Shown here: one piece after another, positions 18,752-27,053 of the stretch | Layout: each line of letters opens with the position of its first letter | How positions within the stretch are numbered: the stretch's first letter is position 1 | Source of the DNA: JACCZX01 sp963824935 | GTDB taxonomy: Bacteria; Pseudomonadota; Gammaproteobacteria; Burkholderiales; Burkholderiaceae_F | Assembly (NCBI GenBank): GCA_963824935.1 | Contig: CAWGRF010000010.1 | Coordinates: 1-64,000 of the forward strand | Length of the DNA: 64,000 nt | Direction of reading: 5' to 3' | Position numbers and translations under genes: made by a program | The notes under the pieces: model-generated | Databases searched by the model: none | Seen by the model: only the letters and a program-made list of their open reading frames with translations | What the model was told of the DNA's origin: nothing

Positions 18752-19151
18752 TTACGGCCAGATTAATAGCATTGCGGCGCCAAACCCCATCTTGATCAAA
18801 CCGTCCGCGGCCCACAAGCGATCAAGGGAAATGTCGGGCCGAAGCCAGAGGCCGAGGCCAGCGACCGAGCAGAGCGCAAGGCCGAGCGCGGCACACAGCG
18901 GACCGAATGCGACGGCCATGGGCAGAAAGTGGAGACCAACGGCGAATAGGATCGCTAAAAGCAGCGCACGCTCTCCAGACTGACGCTTTGCTTCGTGAGA
19001 GGGGTCTTTGACGGGCGTTGTGAAGGAGCGGTGGACCCCACCAAAAAGGCGGGTGAATCCAGGCGCTCAGAAGCAAAGCGCCTAGAGACGCTGCAACGCC
19101 GAGGAAACAAAGCCATAGCGCCGCGACACCCGAATAAAAGTGAGCGACCAC
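18752..19151 (-). CDS. Small membrane protein, frameshifted
   Basis: I do not recognise a family. In one frame (GTG at 19151) the protein begins VAHFYSGVAALWLCFLG, a membrane helix, then LLLSAWIHPPFWWG. In the next frame, from about 19020, it continues through DPSHEAKRQSGERALL into two more hydrophobic helices (about 18980-18830) and ends with LLIWP at 18752. A single indel between about 19075 and 19000 would join them into a protein of about 130 residues with 3-4 membrane helices. It fills the interval between attC sites 4 and 5, where no other convincing frame exists. Confidence 0.45.
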
Positions 19152-19220
19152 GAGCCCAAGACCTCCGCCAGGAGAAGGAGGTCAGCGATGGCTGTCCGCG
19201 TGTGGGGTTTCACGGCCGAT

Positions 19221-19299
19221 ACCTAACGTTTGAATTCACCCGCGCGCGGAAGCCGCCGAAGGCGGCTGCAGCGCGTCGGCGTGCAACGAAGGGTTAGCC
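19221..19299 (-). repeat. attC site 5
   Basis: Left arm ACCTAAC (19221-19227), right arm GTTAGCC (19293-19299). The inner hairpin is GCCGCCGAAGGCGGC. Length 79. The HNH gene frame runs through most of it. Confidence 0.9.
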
Positions 19300-19811
19300 A
19301 TCAACTTTGCAGAGCCCTTCCTCGTTTTGCACGATGCGCTTTCTCTGCTGCACAAGCGCCATGCGTATTTCAGTTCGAACACACGGGCCTCCTCTTCGCG
19401 ACGCCGCTGCTGAAAGGCAGTGGGGTTCGCGGATGTGGCAAAGGCAGACCCGGCGATCTGCCACGTGTGATGGAGTTTGTCGTCACCAAGTACGCCCGGA
19501 GTTCGGTCTTTGTAGTAGAGATATAGGTGATACCTCACTGAGTCGCCGATGGGATCGTCCTGGTAGTGGACGAAGTGCTGCTCCAGGTCTTGTGGAATGA
19601 CGCCTACTGCTCGATAGTCAGCGAAACGATAGGCGGATTTGCCGGCATTGCAGTCGCTGCAAAGGGTCGCCAGATTTTCAAGCTCGTCTGTACCGCCGTT
19701 TGCAACGGCAATGACGTGATCCACCTGAAGCGGCACGTCATCCTTTGAGCGGCCACACATCAGGCAGCGATAGCCGTCGCGCGCCAAACTCGCTGGAGGA
19801 CGTCCGCTCAT
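19236..19811 (-). CDS. HNH endonuclease-like protein with attC-encoded tail
   Basis: A 191-residue frame. The HNH core near the N-terminus shows a Cys pair CLMCG, then QVDHVIAVANGG, then LENLATLCSDCNAGK (second Cys pair), the zinc-bound McrA/HNH pattern. A middle segment (PIGDSVRYHLYLYYKD) is unassigned. The last 19 residues or so, after KLMANP, are read from the attC stem (19236-19297) because no stop occurs in the right arm; in the next frame a TGA lies just before it. So the tail may come from an indel or be real. HNH nucleases in cassettes may act in defence or restriction, but nothing else here supports that. Confidence 0.78.
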   Translation of the reverse strand: MSGRPPASLARDGYRCLMCGRSKDDVPLQVDHVIAVANGGTDELENLATLCSDCNAGKSAYRFADYRAVGVIPQDLEQHFVHYQDDPIGDSVRYHLYLYYKDRTPGVLGDDKLHHTWQIAGSAFATSANPTAFQQRRREEEARVFELKYAWRLCSRESASCKTRKGSAKLMANPSLHADALQPPSAASARG

Positions 19812-19816
19812 AAGGG

Positions 19817-19823
19817 GTTAGAC
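19817..19823 (-). repeat. Isolated attC right arm
   Basis: GTTAGAC at 19817-19823 lies 6 bases upstream of the HNH start and 25 bases from the stop of the TraB-like gene, where a whole attC is expected. The left arm and stem are missing. This suggests a deletion that fused two cassettes. Confidence 0.4.
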
Positions 19824-19847
19824 CTCGAGCTGCTATGGCGCCCCCGG

Positions 19848-20615
19848 TCATGCAACCAAGCTGCATGGCTTTGCAGCCTTTGACAGCAGTTCTGGAATGC
19901 TGTTCGGACCTGCAAAGTGCAGAACCCCTACTACCGCGACTGCTCGACGACCGGAGGCGGCGAGACGCAATAGATGACGAATCCATTGTTTGTTGCGCCC
20001 GTCGAGAGCTGCCGAGTACGCGTTCGGCATCTGCCGAATCGCACGCTGGTAGATAGGCTCCAGATTCGCAGGGCGCTCAGACTCCCACGCAGCGATGATT
20101 GAAGCCACCATTTCGACTCCTTCGTCGGCGTGTTGAGCAACTTGCGCCAGCGATGCCTCTTGCTCAGAGTGTGGGGCACGTGCGAACGGCGCGAGGCCCG
20201 CGCTGCTCGACTCGAGGAAGAAGTTGGCCTTGCCGCCCGCCTTGCAGATCTTGAGAGCTTGACGATCAATCCCGTTTTCTGGCCTGAAACCCCGCTCGGG
20301 CAGTACTCGATTCATCAGCTCGAAAGCCGCCCACCAAGGACGACAACTCGAGAGGTATTCGGTATCTAGGCCGAGCCGCTCAGCGAGAGCGGTGGCGTCC
20401 TCATAGAGGTCCGCAGGCACATTGCCGCTCAGTCGGTCCGCCGATGCATAGAACTTGCTGGCCATTGGTACCTGCATCTCGAAGTTAGCTTCGAAGGCAA
20501 TGGTTTCTGCTTGATCCAGTGCCGTGGCTGCGGCGGCGCTAAGCGAAAGCGGCGCACGAGCCGAGTGGACGGAGCCTAAGAGCAAGAGGCTCGAGCTTGC
20601 TACTTGCCACAACAT
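19848..20615 (-). CDS. TraB/GumN-family protein
   Basis: A protein of about 255 residues. The opening holds LLLLGSVHSAR (the G-x-x-H motif), the middle has EANFEMQVP, and the end has DGRNKQWIRHL (conserved R-N motif) and AVVGVLHFAGPNSIPELL (second GxxHF motif). These are the diagnostic motifs of the TraB/PrgY/GumN (TIKI-like, putative metalloprotease) family. An N-terminal hydrophobic stretch may be a partial signal peptide; upstream sequence for a longer start is cut by the adjacent attC arm at 20620. It sits between the isolated arm at 19817 and the IS-disrupted attC. Confidence 0.78.
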   Translation of the reverse strand: MLWQVASSSLLLLGSVHSARAPLSLSAAAATALDQAETIAFEANFEMQVPMASKFYASADRLSGNVPADLYEDATALAERLGLDTEYLSSCRPWWAAFELMNRVLPERGFRPENGIDRQALKICKAGGKANFFLESSSAGLAPFARAPHSEQEASLAQVAQHADEGVEMVASIIAAWESERPANLEPIYQRAIRQMPNAYSAALDGRNKQWIRHLLRLAASGRRAVAVVGVLHFAGPNSIPELLSKAAKPCSLVA

Positions 20616-20621
20616 CGGGGT

Positions 20622-20769
20622 CTAACGAATGATATGGACTGCCTCTACCCGAGTGTCGCGGGTAGTGCGATCGTTGAGGTGCATTTGTTCAACATCACTT
20701 CAGGAGAGGCAGTCATGAGCGAGATTACGACGGTTGGGATCGACCTGGCAAAGTTCGGCTCATTGATGG
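20622..20769 (+). mobile_element. Remnant of an IS110/IS1111-type (IS1111-attC group) insertion in attC site 6
   Basis: An 11-base sequence CTAACGAATGA occurs at 20622-20632 and again at 20770-20780, so 148 bases interrupt an attC arm. The insert contains a short hairpin (CTACCCGAGTGTCGCGGGTAG, in parts) and, after a GGAG ribosome site, a 21-codon frame at 20715-20780 beginning MSEITTVGIDLAK. That is the characteristic N-terminus of IS110/IS1111-family DEDD transposases, including the first catalytic Asp. The rest of the transposase is deleted. IS1111-attC elements are known to insert specifically into attC sites, which matches the location and the orientation opposite to the cassettes. Confidence 0.75.
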
Positions 20770-20851
20770 CTAACGAATGAAGGTAGCCGGCGGCACGCGG
20801 CGGGCGCGAAGCGCTGCCGGCGGGGCGTCCGTGTTCACCGAGCGGTTAGGC
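20768..20851 (-). repeat. attC site 6 (interrupted at its left arm)
   Basis: Left arm GGCTAAC (20768-20774), right arm GTTAGGC (20845-20851), inner stem GCCGGCGGCACGC / GCGCTGCCGGCG. Length 84. A second left arm GTCTAAC remains at 20620-20626 on the far side of the IS remnant. Confidence 0.88.
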
Positions 20852-20876
20852 ATTAGTTTCACAGACTGCCGCGGTG

Positions 20877-21341
20877 CTAGCCCGAACGTTGCGAAAAAGG
20901 CGCAAGTTCCCCCGGTTTCCGTAGCATCTTGTCCACTTCTGCGGAATGCAACTCCTCGGCGTAGATCATCTGTCGTGCGAACTCCTCCAACGCCACGAAG
21001 CGTCCTTCAACCAGTGCGAGCAACTCCCGATATAGCTTGAGCGCGTCGCCCTCGGCTTCTAATGATTCGCGAAGCATCGCAGCGATGTCATGTTTGTGTG
21101 AGTCCAAAAGGGGACCGATCGCCAGCGATGGATAGGCTCCGAGCGTGGTAATCCATTCCCCGACCTGTTGGGCATGCAACAACGCTTCGTTCGCCTGTTC
21201 GCGCAGCCATGAAACGATTGGAATGCGACCGAAGCCAAAGACGAGGAGGGAATAGTGCGTATAGCGCACAACGCCGGCCAACTCCACCTCGAGCAGTCGA
21301 TTCAATACACCAACAATCTGGTCGTTATCGATCTTTGACAT
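20877..21341 (-). CDS. Bacterioferritin/ferritin-like diiron protein
   Basis: A 154-residue four-helix protein. Helix A carries LLEVELAGVVRYTHY (ferroxidase Glu), helix B EQANEALLHAQQVGEW (Glu and His ligands), helix C LEAEGDALKLYRELL, helix D YAEELHSAEVDKML (Glu and His). These are the di-iron positions of bacterioferritins. The usual haem Met is not obvious. The protein could store iron or protect against oxidants. It is a typical one-gene cassette between attC sites 6 and 7. Confidence 0.88.
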   Translation of the reverse strand: MSKIDNDQIVGVLNRLLEVELAGVVRYTHYSLLVFGFGRIPIVSWLREQANEALLHAQQVGEWITTLGAYPSLAIGPLLDSHKHDIAAMLRESLEAEGDALKLYRELLALVEGRFVALEEFARQMIYAEELHSAEVDKMLRKPGELAPFSQRSG

Positions 21342-21404
21342 TCATCACCTCATACAAAGGTAGGCCAGAGCCATCGCCGCCGCTGCGCCGACTCTTACAG
21401 TGGC

Positions 21405-21494
21405 GCCTAACAGCCGAGTTGAGCGGCGCGCGCCATGGTGTCACGGTAAGTCGCGCGGCCAGTTCGCGCGTCCGCCTCGAACGCGTTGTTAGGC
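21405..21494 (-). repeat. attC site 7
   Basis: Left arm GCCTAAC (21405-21411), right arm GTTAGGC (21488-21494). Core GAGTTGAGCGGCGCG and CGCGTCCGCCTCGAACGCG. Length 90. The right arm contains the stop codon of the next gene. Confidence 0.88.
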
Positions 21495-21848
21495 ATGTGA
21501 CTTTCGCTTTGCTTGTCGCGACAAGTATGGCGCCAAAATCCGCTCGATTCGCGCTTGATGCGAATGCTCCAGGAAACACGTCGACACGGCGTTTTCGAGA
21601 TCGTCATCAACCGACACGATGCGATTCACCCAGTCACCAAATGACCGTAGTTGTTTCTCGGTAAACGACCTGTGATGTTTCGCGAAGAAGCCAAGAAATT
21701 CCATCATCGCCCGATGATGTGTCAATTCGCAGTGGACACCGTCGACCAATACGTCCTCGGTCTCTTCTTCTTTCCACCAATCTTCGAAATCGGGGAAAAG
21801 CTCCCACAGCTGTCGCAGTGTGTCTTGCGGGCGGTGCTGCATCGTCAC
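21489..21848 (-). CDS. Hypothetical cassette protein, 119 residues
   Basis: I do not recognise it. It is acidic at the N-terminus (LWELFPDFEDWWKEEETEDVL, in parts), then GVHCELTHHRAMMEFLGFF, and ends basic (SRQAKRKSHA). It is soluble, with mostly helical character and conserved-looking Trp and His residues. The size and a TTHHxxM/F-like core recall small uncharacterised proteins found near toxin or immunity loci, but this is only an impression. The stop codon lies in the right arm of attC site 7. Confidence 0.7.
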   Translation of the reverse strand: MTMQHRPQDTLRQLWELFPDFEDWWKEEETEDVLVDGVHCELTHHRAMMEFLGFFAKHHRSFTEKQLRSFGDWVNRIVSVDDDLENAVSTCFLEHSHQARIERILAPYLSRQAKRKSHA

Positions 21849-21851
21849 GTG

Positions 21852-21915
21852 CTCTAACGTCTGGGTTGAGCCGCGCTCGCAGAGCGTCGGCTCACGGTCG
21901 CTCGAACGCGTAGGC
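21852..21915 (-). repeat. attC site 8 (degenerate right arm)
   Basis: Left arm CTCTAAC (21852-21858). Core GGTTGAGCCGCGCTCGCAGAGCG is like site 17. The right arm reads CGTAGGC (21909-21915) instead of GTTAGGC, having lost its TT. Length 64. Its recombination competence is doubtful. Confidence 0.65.
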
Positions 21916-21947
21916 TCACTAAATTCTGTCCGTATAAAAATGGATGG

Positions 21948-22850
21948 TCAACGATGTCTGAGGCAGTGCTCCACGATGCGCTCCGCGAGCTGCGGCAGCA
22001 GCGGCACGGGCAGGTCGTGACCCATGCCGCGGATGATCTCCAGCTTGGCGTCGCCGCCGGCGTCGCGAATCACGCGCGCCGTTTCTTCGCCGCAGGCCGG
22101 ACGCACGAGCGGGTCCTCGTCGCCATGCAACACCAGCGTGGGCACCTTGATGCGCTGCACGACCGCGGTTCGATCGCCGCTCGCCGCCATGGCGATGAGC
22201 TGTCGCGCGACTCCCGCTGGGTCGTACGAGCGGCGCACGTGCCTTTCGCATAGGTCGCGCAGGTAGCTTTCCTCCGCGGGATGGGTCTGGCTGCCGATGT
22301 CGCGCAGCACGCTCATCAGCCGCCGGGTTGCGCCCTCCACGTCGCCGTGTTTCGCGGGCTCGCGCAGCAACGCGCGCCGCGCTTCCGATGTGGGCTGCGG
22401 GAGGCTGCGCTTGCCGGTCGTGGACATGATCGACGTGAGGCTGGCCACTTTCGCCGGCGCGTTCGCCGCCAGATTCTGCGCGATCATCCCGCCCATCGAA
22501 GCACCCACTACGTGCGCGCGGGGAATTCCCAGTGCATCGAGGAGCGCTGCGGTGTCGCGCGCCATGTCGTCGATCAAGTAAGCCGCTTTCAAGGGCAGGC
22601 GCAGCACGTACTTGAGCGTCGCCAGGGCGATGTTGGGAGACCCGAGATAATCGAGGTGGCTGGAGAGCCCCACGTCGCGGTTGTCGAAGCGGATGACGTA
22701 AAAGCTCTTCGCCGCGAGCATTTCGCAGAACCGCTCGGGCCACACGATGAGCTGCATGCCGAGCCCCATCACGAGGACGATGGGTGGGTCGGCGGGATTG
22801 CCGAAGGATTCGTACTGCAGCGAGACCTTGTCAGCCTGGATCGACGGCAC
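21948..22850 (-). CDS. Alpha/beta-hydrolase
   Basis: A 300-residue hydrolase. The oxyanion strand is IVLVMGLGMQ, the nucleophile elbow GASMGG (Ser about 118), the acid loop LHGDEDPLVRP, and the catalytic His in GMGHDLP. It resembles esterases and aclacinomycin-methylesterase-like hydrolases. Its start overlaps the end of the next lipase-like gene by 20 bases, so the two are translated from one message. With the WS/DGAT gene upstream, a role in turnover of wax esters or triglycerides is a reasonable inference. Confidence 0.9.
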   Translation of the reverse strand: MPSIQADKVSLQYESFGNPADPPIVLVMGLGMQLIVWPERFCEMLAAKSFYVIRFDNRDVGLSSHLDYLGSPNIALATLKYVLRLPLKAAYLIDDMARDTAALLDALGIPRAHVVGASMGGMIAQNLAANAPAKVASLTSIMSTTGKRSLPQPTSEARRALLREPAKHGDVEGATRRLMSVLRDIGSQTHPAEESYLRDLCERHVRRSYDPAGVARQLIAMAASGDRTAVVQRIKVPTLVLHGDEDPLVRPACGEETARVIRDAGGDAKLEIIRGMGHDLPVPLLPQLAERIVEHCLRHR

Positions 22851-23611
22851 GGTACGGATCGGGGAAGAGCCAGCTGCGCCACCCGTCGCGATGGAACGGC
22901 TGCCAGCGGCCCTCGCGCTGCGCGAGGCGATCGGCGATCGCGTACCAGGCTGCCGGATTCACTCCCATGCCGATGTGGCTCGCGGTGACCTCGACGCTCT
23001 CGGCGAGAGGCACGCGCGCCTGCAGGCAGCACTGCCATGCCACGATGCCATCGCTGCGGCTGAACACGGAAGTCGTCGGAACCGGCGGTGCCTCGCGCAT
23101 GCGCCGCCACTGATCCAGATCGTCAAGTCCATGTCCGCTTGCGAGCTTGTAAATGCGCCACGCGTTGTTCGCGCGCGGGTTGCCCGTGAACGGAGTGCCA
23201 AGTGTGATCACGCAGCGCACGTCTTCGCTCGCCACCTTCGCGATCTCGCGCGCGTAAACGCCGCCCAGGCTCCAGCCGATGAGGCTCACCTTGCGCCCGG
23301 TGCTGCGTGCGAGCTTCTGCACCCGCTCGACGCTGCGCTCGAACACGCCCTCCCGCGGCCCGAGGTTGAAACGCAGTTGCCAGCCGTGGGGCTCGTAGCC
23401 GCGCTCGGCGAGAAATGCGCGCAAAGGGAAGCGTGCTGACGTCCGAGGCGGCCAGACCAGGAAAGACCACCACCGCGTGGCCGTCGCCCCGCGGAGCGCG
23501 GCGCAGCAAGGGAAACGCCGCGAGCGCCGCGCTGAATTCCCACGGCGCGCGCCATTCGAGTGCGAGCAGGAATGCACCCGGTGCCTTCAGAGCTTGCGCG
23601 TGACTCGTCAT
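22831..23611 (-). CDS. Alpha/beta-hydrolase (lipase/PGAP1-like), frameshifted
   Basis: Starts at 23611 with MTSHAQALKAPGAFLLALEW and VVVFPGLAASDVST (oxyanion strand). At about 23425 the frame changes, and the protein continues LRAFLAERGYEPHGWQL, VSLIGWSLGGVYAREIA (nucleophile Ser in GWSLGG), TLGTPFTGNPRAN, and a His in ASHIGMGVNP. This layout is typical of secreted-lipase-like hydrolases acting on acylglycerols. One indel restores about 260 residues. Its start overlaps the WS/DGAT stop (ATGA), giving a tightly coupled three-gene lipid operon. Confidence 0.83.
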
Positions 23612-24999
23612 CTCTGCGTAGTCTCCAGCAACTCCTCGTAAGCTTTCTTTAGATGTTTTGCGAATAGGCGTAAGTCCGGCATGGTCTTACGGCACGCCAC
23701 GAGCCCGAAATCGAGCGAGCCGTTATAGCTCACGATTGTGATGTTGAGGGCGAGCCCATGGGTCACGATTGAAACCGGGTAGTAGGCCTTCAATTCGGCG
23801 CCCGCGAGGTAGAGCGGCACTTGCGGCCCCGGAACGTTGGAGATCACCACGTTGGCGACGACTGGGATGCGAGGCGCGGCAACGGCCTTGCGGTAGAGCG
23901 GCGTGATCGCGGCCATCAGCCACGGAATACCGAGCGAAGGCAGGTCGGTGGGGATCGCGCCCTTCATGCCGCCGGCGAGCTGCTTCGCGCGCGCGCTGCC
24001 GGCGACGATTGCGGCCATGCGCTTCACGGGATCGGCGATTTGCGTGGCAAGGCCGACCAACATCATCGAGACCTGGTTCTCCTGCGTCTTATCGCCGGGC
24101 GCCCGCAGGCTCAACGGGACGGCGGCGACCATCGCCTTGCCGAGCGCCGCCTTGTCCTTGGTGAAATGGCGCCGCAGCGCACCGGCGCAGATCGCCAGCA
24201 CGGCATCGTTCAGCTTGGCGTCGTAGTGCCGCGCGATCGCCTTCGCCTCGGCCAACGGAATTTGCAACGCCACGAACACGCGCTCGGCGCTGATCGCCGC
24301 GTTGAGCCGCATGCGCGGAGCCGCAGTGCTGCCACGCTTTTTCGGTTGCGCGATGAGCGCCACCGCGCCGGTGCGTCCGGCGGCTTTCGCGACGCTGGGG
24401 ATCGCTTTCAGGATCCTGCCGTATTGCGCGACGGTGTTGCGCAACGCCGATCCCAGCATCTTCGCCGCCGAGGGCGGCATCGCCGCGGCGCTCTTCACGG
24501 CGGCGCGCGGCACAGCGCGCGGCTTGGGCTGCGCATCGAGCAGCGCCTGCGCGACCGCGATGCCGCCCTGGCCGTCGAGCGCGGCGTGATGGATCTTGGC
24601 GTAGAAACCGACCTGTCCGCTCTTCAAGCCGTCGATCACCGTGAACTGCCAGAGGGGGCGGTCACGATCGAGCGTCCCCTCGTGCAGGCGCTCGACGGCG
24701 TGCTCGAGTTGAGCCTGAGTGCCAGGTGCGGGAAGCGTGACGTGCTGGATGTGGTAATCGAGATCGACGCGCTGTGCCGGTACCCAGAGCGGGCTGGCGA
24801 TATCCAAGGGCATGAGGCGCAGCACACGCGAGAAAACGGGCGCCAGGTGAATGCGCTTCGCGATGTGGGCGCGGATCGCCGCATAGGGATCGCGTCCTGC
24901 CGGCGGCCGATCGAGCAGCATCAGACTCCCGACATGCATCGGCGTGTCGGGCGTCTCGAGCTGCAGGAACAGCGCGTCCAACGCGCTGAGATGCTTCAT
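23608..24999 (-). CDS. Wax ester synthase/diacylglycerol acyltransferase (WS/DGAT)
   Basis: A 463-residue protein of the bacterial WS/DGAT family. The catalytic motif HHAALDG is at residues 137-143, the PLW motif at 115-117, and an N-D motif (AKLNDAVLAICAGALR) lies in the C-terminal half, followed by ISNVPGPQ near the end. The enzyme esterifies acyl-CoA with fatty alcohols or diacylglycerol to make storage lipid at the inner membrane. Length is normal. It is the first gene of an operon with two hydrolases and lies inside the cassette array between attC sites 8 and 9, an unusual cargo for a cassette. Confidence 0.95.
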   Translation of the reverse strand: MKHLSALDALFLQLETPDTPMHVGSLMLLDRPPAGRDPYAAIRAHIAKRIHLAPVFSRVLRLMPLDIASPLWVPAQRVDLDYHIQHVTLPAPGTQAQLEHAVERLHEGTLDRDRPLWQFTVIDGLKSGQVGFYAKIHHAALDGQGGIAVAQALLDAQPKPRAVPRAAVKSAAAMPPSAAKMLGSALRNTVAQYGRILKAIPSVAKAAGRTGAVALIAQPKKRGSTAAPRMRLNAAISAERVFVALQIPLAEAKAIARHYDAKLNDAVLAICAGALRRHFTKDKAALGKAMVAAVPLSLRAPGDKTQENQVSMMLVGLATQIADPVKRMAAIVAGSARAKQLAGGMKGAIPTDLPSLGIPWLMAAITPLYRKAVAAPRIPVVANVVISNVPGPQVPLYLAGAELKAYYPVSIVTHGLALNITIVSYNGSLDFGLVACRKTMPDLRLFAKHLKKAYEELLETTQR

Positions 25000-25041
25000 C
25001 GTGCGCGTGTGAAGAATCCGAGGCGCCCTGACGTGAAATGA

Positions 25042-25647
25042 CTATTGCGGCACGATGCCATCGCGGCCGACGTTGATGCGGTTTGCCTCCAGCGTACCGT
25101 CCGGCTTCTTGGTCGCTGCGAGCACCGTGAACCTCGCCCCTGCTTTGAGATCGCCCTTGCCACCGATCTCGTAGCGGACGATCGGCACGGCCGGAGGGAC
25201 CACGATCTTTTTCTCGCCGTCCTTGTACTTGACCACGATCGTCGAGCCATCGACCCCAGCGACTATCGAGCCAGACGTCGTGCCATTGGTCATGGTGCTT
25301 TCCGGTATCGGTGCATAAGGCCGATGACCCTCGCCGGTGCCGCGCATCTGTTCGGGGAAGATGTGCACCTCCAAGGCCTTCTGACTGCCGTCGGGCTGCG
25401 GCATCGCTGCGCTGCCAAGGTATGTACCTTCCCTAATGTCTGCCATTGAGGCCTTGACCACGGCGATGATCACCGCATTCTCGGTAAGCGTCAGTTTGAG
25501 CTCCACGCCGTCGTTGGATCTCAATGTAAGCACGTTACCGTCAGCGCTCTCGATCGTTCCGCGTACGCGGACGGTTTGCGCGGTGGCTGCCATACACGAT
25601 ACGGCGATGATCGCGCCAGCGAGCGCCATTTGAATTGTTCTGGGCAT
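25042..25647 (-). CDS. Exported DUF5666-like protein
   Basis: About 201 residues from 25647, chosen because GGAGGAACC precedes it and a signal peptide follows (MPRTIQMALAGAIIAVSCMAATAQ). The mature part has VRGTIESADGNVLTLRSNDG and, later, GSTIVVKYKDGEKKIVVPP, beta-strand repeats of OB-like character typical of DUF5666-like periplasmic proteins. The function is unknown. It ends 42 bases before the WS/DGAT gene on the same strand and may belong to its transcript. It lies just left of attC site 9. Confidence 0.78.
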   Translation of the reverse strand: MPRTIQMALAGAIIAVSCMAATAQTVRVRGTIESADGNVLTLRSNDGVELKLTLTENAVIIAVVKASMADIREGTYLGSAAMPQPDGSQKALEVHIFPEQMRGTGEGHRPYAPIPESTMTNGTTSGSIVAGVDGSTIVVKYKDGEKKIVVPPAVPIVRYEIGGKGDLKAGARFTVLAATKKPDGTLEANRINVGRDGIVPQ

Positions 25648-25681
25648 ATGGTTCCTCCAATCGCGATGCTTGTTCAACGAG

Positions 25682-25741
25682 GTCTAACGCCTGAATTAAG
25701 CCGCGCCGCGAAGCGGCGTCGGCTTGAATGAATGGTTAGCG
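25682..25741 (-). repeat. attC site 9
   Basis: Left arm GTCTAAC (25682-25688), right arm GTTAGCG (25735-25741), stem TTAAGCCGCGCCGC / GCGGCGTCGGCTT. Length 60. It separates the lipid module from the reductase pair. Confidence 0.9.
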
Positions 25742-25759
25742 CGCACTATCTTCTTCACA

Positions 25760-26338
25760 TCACCACATCTCATTCGCCATCTTTTTGCGTCGGGCCAACT
25801 CCTTCTCGCTCGGCTCGGCACTCGGGAACGGTTTGGCAGTCTCGCTGAAGAGGCGCTTGCCCCGCCCAAGCACCACTGGAAAAGTCCACACGTTGTACTC
25901 GTCGATCAGTGAGGCGGCCTGGAGTGTTTGAATCAAATTGCTGCTGCCAATCATCTGCAGGTCGGGGCCTGGTTGGGCCTTGAGAGCGATGATTGCCGAG
26001 ACGACATCGCCGTGGAGCAGGGTCGAGTTGTTCCAGTGGAGCATCGTCAACGTGCGCGAAGCAACATACTTTTTCGCTGCATTGAGCGTCTTCGCAATCG
26101 GGTGGTCATCCGGCTGATAAGGCCAGTACGCTTCGAATATCTGATAGGTCCTGCGCCCGAGCACCAGCTCGCGATCCTTGCCGTCGAAACCTGATGCTGA
26201 GATGTCCATGCTTTCGTCCCCGTAGCCGAACATCCAACCGCCAAGGGTAAAACCGCCAGTGGGGTCTTCTTCCGGCCCGCCGGGTGCTTGCATGATTCCG
26301 TCAAGCGACGCAAACGTAGATACGATGAGTTTTCTCAT
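25760..26338 (-). CDS. RibD C-terminal/dihydrofolate-reductase-like protein
   Basis: A 192-residue protein of the YwjB/YyaP-like RibD_C family. MRKLIVSTFASLDGIMQAPGG is the hallmark opening, LVLGRRTYQIFEAYWP the middle motif, and LIDEYNVWTFPVVLGRGKRLF the C-terminal motif. Members are NADPH-dependent reductase-fold proteins of uncertain substrate and a very common integron-cassette cargo. The next homologue lies 19 bases to its right with no attC between. Confidence 0.9.
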   Translation of the reverse strand: MRKLIVSTFASLDGIMQAPGGPEEDPTGGFTLGGWMFGYGDESMDISASGFDGKDRELVLGRRTYQIFEAYWPYQPDDHPIAKTLNAAKKYVASRTLTMLHWNNSTLLHGDVVSAIIALKAQPGPDLQMIGSSNLIQTLQAASLIDEYNVWTFPVVLGRGKRLFSETAKPFPSAEPSEKELARRKKMANEMW

Positions 26339-26356
26339 GGAAACTCAGTCCCAAGG

Positions 26357-26903
<547 letters not shown>

Positions 26904-26920
26904 TACGTGCTCCTGAAGCG

Positions 26921-27010
26921 GGCTAACTGCAAGGTAAACCGGCGCGCCGGCAGGACGCTCGCCATGTTGAAGGCATGAACCGGCGCGTCCGGTTGACCGC
27001 GAGGTTAGGC
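26921..27010 (-). repeat. attC site 10
   Basis: Left arm GGCTAAC (26921-26927), right arm GTTAGGC (27004-27010). Stem GTAAACCGGCGCGCCGG with CCGGCGCGTCCGGTTGACC. Length 90. Confidence 0.88.
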
Positions 27011-27053
27011 CGCATTCTGCGAGCCCTTAAGCTCGCCGCCCCATTGGCTGGGG

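Noticed and set aside
20715..20780. A functional IS110-family transposase
   Set aside because: Only the first 14 or so residues match; the frame stops after 21 codons and no other catalytic motif is present.
23821..25041. 406-residue plus-strand frame opposite the WS/DGAT gene
   Set aside because: Composition (Arg/His/Asp-rich) and position mirror the WS/DGAT coding sequence; no domain recognised.
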